From the NCBI GenBank assembly GCA_022844585.1, contig JALHLM010000429.1, positions 1-5,326 of the forward strand: 5,326 nucleotides of DNA, in the 5' to 3' direction. Source of the DNA: Pirellulales bacterium. GTDB taxonomy: Bacteria > Planctomycetota > Planctomycetia > Pirellulales > JALHLM01. The position numbers and the translations under genes are program-made. Positions 1-5,326 of the stretch are shown here, one piece after another (positions within the stretch are counted from its first letter, which is position 1; each line of letters starts with the position of its first letter). The notes under the pieces are model-generated. The model saw only the letters and a list, made by a program, of their open reading frames with translations. It ran no database searches and was not told the origin of the DNA.

Positions 1-927
1 AGCGATCCCATGGACAGCGGGCTGATCGGCGTGCCGATGAGCGGCGCCACGACCGTGATCGGCCATCTGCGAGCCAAACAGGTCTCCGTGAATCCCAACT
101 TCGCGGCCGTCATCGTGGAAATGCTGCAAAAGGCGGGCGTGCGCCGCGGCGATACCGTGGCGATCGGCGTCTCGGGTTCGTTCCCGGCAACGAACTGCTG
201 CGTGTATGCCGCCGTCGAATCGCTGGAATTGAAGCCGGTGATTATCTCCAGCGCCGCCAGCTCGCAATGGGGCGCGAACTACGATCATTTTCTCTGGCTC
301 GACATGGAACGCGCGCTCCATGAGCGCGGCGTCTTTAAGAATCGTTCGATCGCCGCATCGGTGGGCGGTGTCGAGGACCGCGGACTGGGCATGTCCGAGG
401 CGCAGCTCAAAGTAATTCGCGAAGGGATTCAACGCAACAACCTGGAATTCGTCGACGCGGCGACGTTCGTCGAAGGCGTGGACAAGCGGATGGCGATCTA
501 CGACCAGCATGCCGGCGGACGGCCGATCGCGGCCTACATCAACGTCGGCGGCGGCACCATCTCGGTCGGCAAACGCGTTGGCAAGCGATTGTTCGAGCCA
601 GGCCTGAATCTCGATCTACCGCGCCGCCTGGGCGGCGTCGACGGCGTGATGGTCCGCTTCGCCAAAGACGGCGTGCCGGTGATTCATCTCACGCAGATCG
701 TCGACCTCGCCGAGCGTTACGCGCTCAGCACCGACGCCACGCATATTCCCTCGCCGGGCCAGGGCGGCGTATTCGTCGCCGAAGAATACAACCGTTGGCT
801 GGCCGGCGGCGTGCTGTTCTCGGTCCTCGGCTGCCTCTACGCCTTTATCCACTCCGACGTCGGCTTCCGCATCCTCAACGTCGCGCCCAAGCGCGAAGCC
901 ATCGGCCAACCGCGCCAAATGGTCTAG
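1..927 (+). CDS. pgsW: Poly-gamma-glutamate system protein (PgsW-like), 5'-truncated by the window edge
   Basis: The frame is open from base 1 (S-D-P precedes the first ATG at 10) to TAG at 925-927, so the true start is probably upstream; 308 residues are visible. Counting the ATG at 10 as residue 1, I recognise the pattern of the poly-gamma-glutamate system protein family: GLIGVPMS at 4-11, AKQVSVNPNFAAVIV at 22-36, a Ser/Gly stretch GVSGSFPATN at 53-62, SSAASSQWGANYDHFLWLDM at 80-99 and YINVGGGTIS at 176-185. A hydrophobic segment at about 264-280 could be a membrane helix. Family members accompany PgsB/PgsC-type poly-gamma-glutamate ligase genes; their biochemical role is not established to my knowledge. 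Those partners are not visible and could only lie upstream. The next gene is convergent, so this gene ends its transcription unit. The family call is from recall of sequence patterns; the alternative is an uncharacterised relative. Confidence 0.8.
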   Translation, partial: SDPMDSGLIGVPMSGATTVIGHLRAKQVSVNPNFAAVIVEMLQKAGVRRGDTVAIGVSGSFPATNCCVYAAVESLELKPVIISSAASSQWGANYDHFLWLDMERALHERGVFKNRSIAASVGGVEDRGLGMSEAQLKVIREGIQRNNLEFVDAATFVEGVDKRMAIYDQHAGGRPIAAYINVGGGTISVGKRVGKRLFEPGLNLDLPRRLGGVDGVMVRFAKDGVPVIHLTQIVDLAERYALSTDATHIPSPGQGGVFVAEEYNRWLAGGVLFSVLGCLYAFIHSDVGFRILNVAPKREAIGQPRQMV

Positions 928-943
928 CGTTGAAACGAATGCT

Positions 944-1045
944 CTTCTGTAGCCGAGGTCTGTGACCTCGGCGCGTGGGACGTCGGAGAATCCAGAACCA
1001 GCGCTATTCCCAGTACACCGAGGTCACAGGCCTCGGCTACAGAAG
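944..1045. repeat. 28-nt inverted repeat pair with self-palindromic arms
   Basis: The arms at 944-971 and 1018-1045 are reverse complements with one mismatch, separated by 46 nt. Each arm is itself a hairpin. In the left arm region, GCCGAGGTC (952-960) pairs with GACCTCGGC (964-972) around TGT. In the right arm, CCGAGG (1018-1023) pairs with CCTCGG (1031-1036), extended inward by a G-U and a C-G pair around ACA. The element can therefore form one long hairpin or two small ones. It lies between the convergent pgsW-like and oxidoreductase genes, starting 16 nt after the first stop and ending 19 nt from the second. There is no T-tract next to either hairpin, so it is not a canonical intrinsic terminator. 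The architecture resembles paired REP/BIME-type or small non-autonomous palindromic elements; that assignment is inference. Confidence 0.85.
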
Positions 1046-1064
1046 GAACAACATTGCCGGCTCG

Positions 1065-2417
1065 TCACACCGCATCCGGTTCCGGATGCACCCACGGTGC
1101 GCGATACGGTCGACGCAGGAGCTTGTTCGCTTCCTCGTCGCCGACGACCTGGTGCTTCTCCGCGTCCCAGGTCAGCGTGCGGCCGAGTTGCATCGAGATG
1201 TTCGCCAGGATGCAGCTCGCGCTCGAAATATGCCCCTGCTCGATGTCGGCCACGCTCTTGGTGCGCGAGGCGATCGCGGCCAGGAAATCGCGCTGATGCG
1301 CGCGATTGGCCGCGGCGGCCAGCGGTTCCAGGTCGCGCTCCGTGCGGTCTTCCGGATACTTGTCCATGTCGACGACCGCCTTGCCGGTCAGCGTGTTGCC
1401 ATTGCCGCGCGGTTTGAACTCGTATTTCTCGACGCTCGCCTTGAGGGTTCCCTTGTCGCCGTAAAACACCACGGCCCAGGGATATTCCGGATCCGGCGCG
1501 TCGCCCCAACTGCGATGCGTCCAGTTTACCACCATGTCGCCATGGTCGAACGTGGCGGTCTGCGTATCGGTGATGTTCGCCTTGCTGTCCTTCTGAACGA
1601 GAATGCCCCCCGCCGAGGAAATGCGCGTCGGCCAACCCAGGTCGAGCATCCACCGCGCCGTGTCATACATGTGGACGCACATATCGCCCATGATGCCGTT
1701 GCCGTATTCCATAAACGCTCGCCAGGAGCGCGGGTGGGTCAGCTTATTAAACGGCCGCATTGGCGCGGGGCCGGTCCACATTTCGTAGTCGAGGTTGGCC
1801 GGCGGGGCGCTATCCGGCGGATTCTCGTTTGCCCGCATGTGGTAGTAACAGCAGACTTCCACTTGTGCGACCTTGCCCAGCCGCCCCTCGCGAATGACGC
1901 GATCGCGCGCCTCGACGAGATGGGCCGTGCTGCGGCGCTGCGTGCCGACTTGGACGACCTTCTTGTACTTGCGGGCCGCGGCCACCATCGACTGCCCCTC
2001 GATCACGTCCACGCTGATCGGCTTCTGTTGATAGACGTCGCAGCCGGCCTTCACCGCCTCGATCATCGGCAAGGCATGCCAATGGTCGGGCGTGCCCACC
2101 AGGCAGATATCGAGTTCCTGCTCGGCCAGCATCTTGCGGTAGTCGCCGTAAAGCAGCGGCTCCTTGCCCGACTTCTGCCGTTCGGCTACCAGCGCCGCCG
2201 CTTCCTTCCCCATGATGCTGTCGACGTCGCAGATCGACACCACGTCGACCGGTTCCACCTGAATCAGCCGGAGCAGATCGCACTTGCCGTACCACCCGCA
2301 GCCGATCAGGCCGACACGTTTCGGCTTAGCCTGGTGAAAATAGGCGGCATGTGACCGCAACGCCGCGAGCGTGAGTCCGGCGGCGGTCGTCGATTGCAGG
2401 AAACGTCGGCGATGCAT
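1065..2417 (-). CDS. Tat-exported Gfo/Idh/MocA-family NAD(P)-dependent oxidoreductase
   Basis: A complete 450-residue protein, within the usual size for secreted Gfo/Idh/MocA members. Residues 1-25 form a twin-arginine signal (R3-R4-R5-F6-L7-Q8, a hydrophobic stretch, then SHAA), implying export of the folded, cofactor-loaded enzyme. The Rossmann domain starts at about 34 with GLIGCGWYGK (G39, G41, G44) and an acidic strand end CDVD at 63-66. TPDHWH at 109-114 and QQKPIS at 130-135 follow; K132-P133 matches the family E-K-P motif, but the preceding residue is Q instead of E. The C-terminal domain contains GTQRRS (158-163) and GDMCVHMYD (244-252), which includes a probable catalytic or substrate-binding histidine, H249. 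Such enzymes oxidise or reduce sugars, inositols and related polyols; the substrate cannot be told from sequence. The start is supported by GGAGG at 2426-2430, 8 nt before the ATG. It is monocistronic within the window, divergent from the cyclophilin gene. Confidence 0.93.
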   Translation of the reverse strand: MHRRRFLQSTTAAGLTLAALRSHAAYFHQAKPKRVGLIGCGWYGKCDLLRLIQVEPVDVVSICDVDSIMGKEAAALVAERQKSGKEPLLYGDYRKMLAEQELDICLVGTPDHWHALPMIEAVKAGCDVYQQKPISVDVIEGQSMVAAARKYKKVVQVGTQRRSTAHLVEARDRVIREGRLGKVAQVEVCCYYHMRANENPPDSAPPANLDYEMWTGPAPMRPFNKLTHPRSWRAFMEYGNGIMGDMCVHMYDTARWMLDLGWPTRISSAGGILVQKDSKANITDTQTATFDHGDMVVNWTHRSWGDAPDPEYPWAVVFYGDKGTLKASVEKYEFKPRGNGNTLTGKAVVDMDKYPEDRTERDLEPLAAAANRAHQRDFLAAIASRTKSVADIEQGHISSASCILANISMQLGRTLTWDAEKHQVVGDEEANKLLRRPYRAPWVHPEPDAV

Positions 2418-2468
2418 GGCGTGTTCCTCCGAGTGGGGGCGCAGCGAAAAGTGTTGGGGGCGGCCCCT

Positions 2469-2474
2469 ATCATA
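2469..2474 (-). promoter_or_regulatory. Weak candidate -10 box for the oxidoreductase gene
   Basis: Read on the minus strand, the hexamer is TATGAT, one change from the sigma-70 consensus TATAAT. It lies about 50 nt upstream of the oxidoreductase ATG, leaving a leader of roughly 45 nt. No good -35 hexamer is visible 16-19 nt further upstream, where the sequence is occupied by a GC-rich palindrome. A chance match is quite possible. Confidence 0.25.
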
Positions 2475-2475
2475 A

Positions 2476-2495
2476 CCGGGCGCGCCGACGCCCGG
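2476..2495. repeat. Perfect 7-bp palindrome/hairpin in the divergent promoter region
   Basis: CCGGGCG at 2476-2482 is the exact reverse complement of CGCCCGG at 2489-2495, with a 6-nt loop. It abuts the candidate minus-strand -10 box on its upstream side, where an operator could act on the oxidoreductase promoter. No T-tract follows on either strand, so it does not look like a terminator. In GC-rich DNA a 7-bp GC stem can also arise by chance. Confidence 0.4.
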
Positions 2496-2696
2496 AATCA
2501 GCGGCTTTCACAGCTCTTTTGGAGAGGACTCGACCGTTTTTCCGCTGCATGGTAACTTGTAGGCCCCTATAGAGTTGCGTGGGTGCGGACCGGTTGGCGA
2601 ACTGCTGGCCGCCGTTGAACCCTCGCGTCGGGGTTCGCGTAATCCAAAAGGTACTCACTGGTCGCCAGGCAGGCCGACCATTGTCATTGAAATCGC

Positions 2697-2701
2697 AAGG
2701 A
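2697..2701 (+). promoter_or_regulatory. Ribosome binding site that fixes the isomerase start
   Basis: AAGGA lies 8 nt before the ATG at 2710. It supports that start over the in-frame TTG at 2575, because the protein then begins directly with a signal peptide, as expected for an exported isomerase. Confidence 0.65.
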
Positions 2702-2709
2702 AAACGGCC

Positions 2710-3888
2710 ATGTTGTCTCGTTGGATGCTGGGTGGTGCGCTGACTTTTTCGCTGGCCGGGGCGGCCGTCGCCCAGGATCCCCCCGCCGCGCCTCCCACTT
2801 CATCCGGTGCGACGGACAGCTCCGCGCAACCAGCGGCCACGCAACCGACCGTGCCGACTGCGGCGCCGGATCCGGAGTTCCAAAAGCGGTTTGACGAATG
2901 GCGCGGCCTGATGCAGCAGATGCGGAAGCTGCAATTGGAATACAAGTCGGTCGAAGAGCCGCGGCGCATCGAAATCGAAAAGGAGTTCAATCAATTCCGC
3001 GACCAGGGGGATGAAATGGTCGTGAAGCTGAAGTCGATGGCCGAGACGCGCTACTTGGCCGATCCGCAGAAGCACATCGACTCCGCCCAGTTCATCGCCA
3101 CCATGGGCATGTATTCGCTGAATCGCGATCAGTACGAAGAAGCCCTGCGGATGTTCCAACTGCTGATCGATACGAACTATCCCAACAAGGGCATCTACAA
3201 CTACGCCGCCATCGCCGCCTTCATCCTGGGGGACGTCGAGACCGCCGAGAAGTATTTCCCCATCGCCGATGAAGCCGGCGCATTGACCGACGACGGCAAA
3301 AACTACCAACTGCGCATGGAACAATACAAAGCCGATTGGGAAGCCGAAAAGGCGATTCGCGAAAAGGAAGCCCAGGCCGACGACCTGCCCCGCGTGAAGC
3401 TGACCACGGAGGAAGGGGACATCGTCCTCGAGCTGTTCGAGAACGAAGCGCCGAACACGGTCGCGAACTTTATCAGCCTGGTCGAGAAGGGCTACTACAA
3501 CGGTACGCCGTTCCATCGCGTGTTGGAGCACTTCATGGCCCAGGGCGGCGATCCCAAGGGAGACGGCTCGGGCGGCCCGGGCTACCGGATTGCTTGCGAG
3601 TGCGTCAATCCAAACTTCCGCAAGCATTTCCGTGGCAGCCTGAGCATGGCCAAGCAAGATGCGGTCGATACCGGCGGCTCGCAATTCTTCATCACTTTTG
3701 TGCCGACCACGACGCTGGACGGCAAGCACACCGTCTTTGGCCGCGTGATCGAAGGCATGGACGTCGTGGGCCGTATCCAACGCCGCGATCCGGAAAAGGC
3801 AAATCCGCCCACGCCCGACAAGATCGTCACCGCCACGGTCGTCCGCAAGCGGCCGCACGAATACAAACCAACGACTTTGCCGGAATGA
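2710..3888 (+). CDS. Secreted cyclophilin-type peptidyl-prolyl cis-trans isomerase with helical/TPR-like N-terminal part
   Basis: The 392-residue product catalyses proline cis-trans isomerisation, probably helping exported proteins fold. Residues 1-21 are a signal peptide ending AVA before Q22. Residues 22-58 are a Pro/Ala/Thr-rich linker. Residues 60-120 are charged and helical. Residues 125-190 resemble one or two TPR units (MYSLNRDQYEEALRMFQLLI, then an IYNYAAIAAFILGDVETAEKYF-type helix pair). The cyclophilin domain spans about 228-380: FHRV with the likely catalytic arginine R270, QGGDP at 278-282, SMAK, GSQFFIT starting at G323, and LDGKHTVFG starting at L336. The residue before LDGKH is T335, where human cyclophilin A has the cyclosporin-contacting W121, so cyclosporin insensitivity is likely. 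At 392 residues it is about twice the length of a bare cyclophilin, because of the N-terminal part. A small secreted protein gene follows after 53 nt, probably co-transcribed. The start at 2710 is preferred because of the signal peptide and ribosome binding site. Confidence 0.93.
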   Translation: MLSRWMLGGALTFSLAGAAVAQDPPAAPPTSSGATDSSAQPAATQPTVPTAAPDPEFQKRFDEWRGLMQQMRKLQLEYKSVEEPRRIEIEKEFNQFRDQGDEMVVKLKSMAETRYLADPQKHIDSAQFIATMGMYSLNRDQYEEALRMFQLLIDTNYPNKGIYNYAAIAAFILGDVETAEKYFPIADEAGALTDDGKNYQLRMEQYKADWEAEKAIREKEAQADDLPRVKLTTEEGDIVLELFENEAPNTVANFISLVEKGYYNGTPFHRVLEHFMAQGGDPKGDGSGGPGYRIACECVNPNFRKHFRGSLSMAKQDAVDTGGSQFFITFVPTTTLDGKHTVFGRVIEGMDVVGRIQRRDPEKANPPTPDKIVTATVVRKRPHEYKPTTLPE

Positions 3889-3928
3889 ACGCCGGTCAGG
3901 AGCGGGCGATTCGTCCGCTTCCCATCTC

Positions 3929-3935
3929 AAAGGAG
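3929..3935 (+). promoter_or_regulatory. Strong Shine-Dalgarno of the small secreted protein
   Basis: AAAGGAG lies 6 nt before the ATG at 3942. This near-consensus site is the best direct evidence that the 84-codon frame is translated. Confidence 0.75.
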
Positions 3936-3941
3936 TAGCGC

Positions 3942-4196
3942 ATGAACAGGAAGTTCACTTTCGTTGTCGCCTGCGCGTTGATCTCCCTCGTCGCCTGGTT
4001 GGGCCTGAATCCCAGCGCTCCTCAAGCGGCCTATCAAGGGCGCGTCGAAGCCCAACGCTGGGAATACGCGATGGTCTCGATCAACGCCGGCATCCAGGAA
4101 ATCAACCGCTACGGCGGCGAAGGCTGGGAAATGTGCGGCGTCATGGGCACGAACGCACCGTCCGGCGTCTTATTCTTCAAACGGCCCATTCGATAG
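3942..4196 (+). CDS. Small secreted DUF4177-like protein
   Basis: The 84-residue product opens with a signal peptide: NRK, then a hydrophobic core at 5-22, then PSAPQAA with probable cleavage near 29/30. The mature part (about 55 residues) has the DUF4177 pattern: a WEYAMVSI strand at 40-47, a short helix with INRYGGEGWEMCGV at 54-67, and a final strand VLFFKRPI at 76-83. In that family the E/G-W-E core and terminal F-K-R-P/x are typical; members are small and of unknown function. A single mature cysteine is present (C65). The gene follows the secreted isomerase by 53 nt on the same strand, so the two are probably co-transcribed, and both products would be exported. A long palindrome starts 19 nt after its stop. 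The family match is from pattern recall; the coding status is well supported by the Shine-Dalgarno, signal peptide and domain pattern together. Confidence 0.82.
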   Translation: MNRKFTFVVACALISLVAWLGLNPSAPQAAYQGRVEAQRWEYAMVSINAGIQEINRYGGEGWEMCGVMGTNAPSGVLFFKRPIR

Positions 4197-4215
4197 CTGG
4201 GGCACTCCTGAGGAG

Positions 4216-4458
4216 TTCACCACGGAGGACACGGAGGGAGAGGTAAGCGGAGAGCGTTTTGAACCGCAGAGGCGCTGAGACGCAGAGGGAAAGGGTTTGA
4301 AGTTTTCAGTCTTCAGTGAGTTGGAAAATCGCCTTCACGGAGTACTGAAAACTTGAAACACTCCCATCCTCACCTCTGCGTCTCAGCGCCTCCGCGGTTC
4401 AAAACGATCTTAACCTTCTCTCCTCCCCCTCCGTGTTCTCCGTGCCCTCCGTGGTGAA
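4216..4458. repeat. 243-bp nested imperfect palindrome (MITE-like or interspersed repeat)
   Basis: Three inverted-repeat pairs are nested in order. The outer pair is 4216-4228 with 4446-4458 (13 nt, exact). The middle pair is 4255-4288 with 4373-4406 (34 nt, one mismatch). The inner pair is 4295-4310 with 4344-4359 (16 nt, one mismatch). The outer zone has tandem 9-mers of the type ACACGGAGG: two on the left (4220-4237) and three on the right (4428-4454, reverse complement). A separate 13-nt palindrome, ACTCCTGAGGAGT, abuts the left end (4204-4216). The element almost fills the junction between the convergent small-protein and moxR genes. From general familiarity, repeats with CACGGAGG and CGCAGAGG runs are common between genes in planctomycete-like genomes and give spurious peptides such as TTEGTENTEG. 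No transposase or coding frame is present. It could fold into a large cruciform or hairpin and limit read-through from both genes; that role is inferred. Confidence 0.9.
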
Positions 4459-4481
4459 AAACCGATAAGGATTGCGCTTCC

Positions 4482-5326
4482 CTATACGCGAGGCACTTCG
4501 ATCGTCCGCATCATTTCCAGCAGCACTTCGTCCACTTTGCGGCCTTCGACTTCCGCTTCCGCGGTGAGGATTACGCGGTGGCGGAGCGCCGGGAGCGCGA
4601 TCTGCACCACGTCGTCCGGTACGGCGTAGTCGCGTCCAGATAATGCCGCCAACGTCCGCGCGCCTTGCATCAGTGCAATGCCGGCGCGGGGCGAGGCGCC
4701 CAGGTGGAACTGCGGCCATTCCCGCGTACGGCGGACGAGCTCGTTGATGTAGTTGACGAGCCGGTCGTCGATCAGCACTTCGCCGCATTGCCGGAGGATT
4801 TCCAGGATCTCCTCGGGCGACGTTACCGTTTGCACTTCGTCGTCCAGCCGACGGTTGATGTCGATCTGCCGGCTATGCAGTTTGAGAATCTCCGCTTCTT
4901 CCTCCGCCGACGGATACTCCACCTGCAGCTTGAACATAAACCGATCGAGCTGCGCCTCGGGCAGGTTATACGTCCCTTCCGATTCGATCGGATTCTGTGT
5001 CGCGAGCACCAGGAACGGCCGCGTCAGCCCGTGGCTCACGCCGTCGACGGTAACCCGGTACTCCTGCATGATCTCCAACAGCGCCGCATGCGTCTTGGCG
5101 GGCGAGCGATTGATCTCGTCAGCGAGCAGAAGTTGCGTAAACACCGGCCCGGGGCGGAAGCGGAACTCCTGCATCTTCATATCGAAGATCGGCGCGCCGG
5201 TGATATCGGACGGCATCAGGTCCGCGGTGAATTGAATCCGCCCGAACTGGCAACCCAGCGTCTTGCCGAGCACGCGCACGAACAGCGTCTTGCCGAGCCC
5301 CGGTACGCTTTCGATGAGTACGTGCC
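4482..5326 (-). CDS. MoxR-family AAA+ ATPase, N-terminus beyond the window
   Basis: The frame is open to the window edge, giving 280 complete visible residues; roughly 40-50 N-terminal residues should be missing. Numbering from the first complete codon (5322-5324), the Walker A loop is ESVPGLGKT at 5-13. The Walker B motif is LLLADEINR at 65-73 (D69, E70). Sensor 1 is ATQNP with N111. LPEAQLDRF carries the probable arginine finger R128. GASPRA at 209-214 carries the sensor 2 arginine R213 in the C-terminal lid. All core residues for ATP binding and hydrolysis are therefore present. MoxR proteins act as chaperone-like ATPases, often with a VWA or DUF58 protein encoded next door, to mature or activate protein complexes. 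Here the gene is last on its strand: the repeat and then a convergent gene follow its stop, so any DUF58/VWA partner must be upstream, outside the window. The specific target cannot be told. Confidence 0.95.
   Translation of the reverse strand, partial: HVLIESVPGLGKTLFVRVLGKTLGCQFGRIQFTADLMPSDITGAPIFDMKMQEFRFRPGPVFTQLLLADEINRSPAKTHAALLEIMQEYRVTVDGVSHGLTRPFLVLATQNPIESEGTYNLPEAQLDRFMFKLQVEYPSAEEEAEILKLHSRQIDINRRLDDEVQTVTSPEEILEILRQCGEVLIDDRLVNYINELVRRTREWPQFHLGASPRAGIALMQGARTLAALSGRDYAVPDDVVQIALPALRHRVILTAEAEVEGRKVDEVLLEMMRTIEVPRV

Larger units (their letters stand above)
2418..2709. other. Divergent intergenic region, no convincing gene
   Basis: This 292-nt gap separates the start codons of the oxidoreductase (minus strand) and the isomerase (plus strand), so it must hold promoters for both unless transcription enters from elsewhere. 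Visible structure: the Shine-Dalgarno of the oxidoreductase (2426-2430), a weak minus-strand -10 box (2469-2474), a perfect 7-bp hairpin (2476-2495), a TATAGA at 2568-2573 on the plus strand without a good -35, and a 6-bp stem with an 8-nt loop in the isomerase leader (GAACCC 2617-2622 with GGGTTC 2631-2636). The isomerase frame is open back to a TTG at 2575, but I see no ribosome binding site there. Confidence 0.7.

Noticed and set aside
944..1045. CRISPR-like repeat-spacer-repeat
   Set aside because: There are only two copies, in inverted orientation, each self-palindromic, with no array and no cas genes.
975..2354. 459-codon plus-strand open frame opposite the oxidoreductase gene
   Set aside because: It is antisense to a well-supported Gfo/Idh/MocA gene, is rich in Arg/His/Val with no recognisable domain, and begins inside the intergenic inverted repeat. 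It is a shadow of GC-rich codon use.
2568..2573. TATAGA as a -10 box for the isomerase gene
   Set aside because: No acceptable -35 hexamer is found at 16-18 nt spacing, and the match alone is too weak to annotate.
2611..2645. T-loop-like GGTTC stretch suggesting a tRNA
   Set aside because: The flanking bases do not pair as a T-arm, and no acceptor or anticodon stem can be drawn on either strand.
2470..2658. 62-codon minus-strand frame in the divergent gap
   Set aside because: Basic low-information composition, no Shine-Dalgarno noticed, and it overlaps the leader and candidate promoter elements.
2575..2709. In-frame TTG start adding 45 residues to the isomerase
   Set aside because: There is no ribosome binding site before it, and it would bury the signal peptide. 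The ATG at 2710 has AAGGA at proper spacing and starts directly with the signal sequence.
3902..3918. Stem of about 6-7 bp between the isomerase and the small gene
   Set aside because: It includes a G-U pair, has no following T-tract, and is followed immediately by a strong Shine-Dalgarno, so a terminator is unlikely.
2800..3930. 376-codon minus-strand open frame opposite the cyclophilin gene
   Set aside because: It is fully antisense to a gene with clear cyclophilin motifs, has no domain pattern of its own, and its composition is typical of a mirror frame.
4399..4788. 129-codon minus-strand frame running from moxR into the repeat
   Set aside because: It overlaps moxR out of frame and ends in the TTEGTENTEG-type peptide produced by the interspersed repeat, so it is a spurious translation.

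Overview
The window reads as ordinary chromosomal DNA from a GC-rich bacterium, most likely a planctomycete (Pirellulales-like). This rests on family content and style, not on a marker gene: a Tat-exported Gfo/Idh/MocA oxidoreductase with a Q-K-P variant of the usual E-K-P motif, a secreted cyclophilin with a long helical N-terminal part, a MoxR ATPase, a poly-gamma-glutamate system protein, and palindromic intergenic repeats. The assignment is inference.

Layout, left to right. (1) Positions 1-927, plus strand: the 3' part of a gene for a PgsW-type poly-gamma-glutamate system protein, whose start lies off the window. (2) Positions 928-1064: a convergent junction holding a pair of 28-nt inverted repeats. 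(3) Positions 1065-2417, minus strand: a complete Tat-signal Gfo/Idh/MocA oxidoreductase. (4) Positions 2418-2709: a divergent intergenic region with a 7-bp perfect hairpin, a weak minus-strand -10 box and the leader of the next gene. (5) Positions 2710-3888 and 3942-4196, plus strand: a secreted peptidyl-prolyl isomerase followed 53 nt later by a small secreted DUF4177-like protein, probably one transcription unit. (6) Positions 4197-4481: a second convergent junction, almost filled by a 243-bp nested imperfect palindrome. (7) Positions 4482-5326, minus strand: the C-terminal ~280 residues of a MoxR-family AAA+ ATPase, whose start lies off the window.

The genes do not form one pathway. At least four transcription units meet here (pgsW; oxidoreductase; isomerase plus small protein; moxR). 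The isomerase and the small protein are both predicted to be exported, and the oxidoreductase carries a Tat signal, so three of the five products probably act outside the cytoplasm.

I see no strong case for a new multi-gene system. The most unusual signals are the two palindromic repeat elements. They differ in sequence, and each occupies one of the two convergent gene junctions. The divergent junction has neither.
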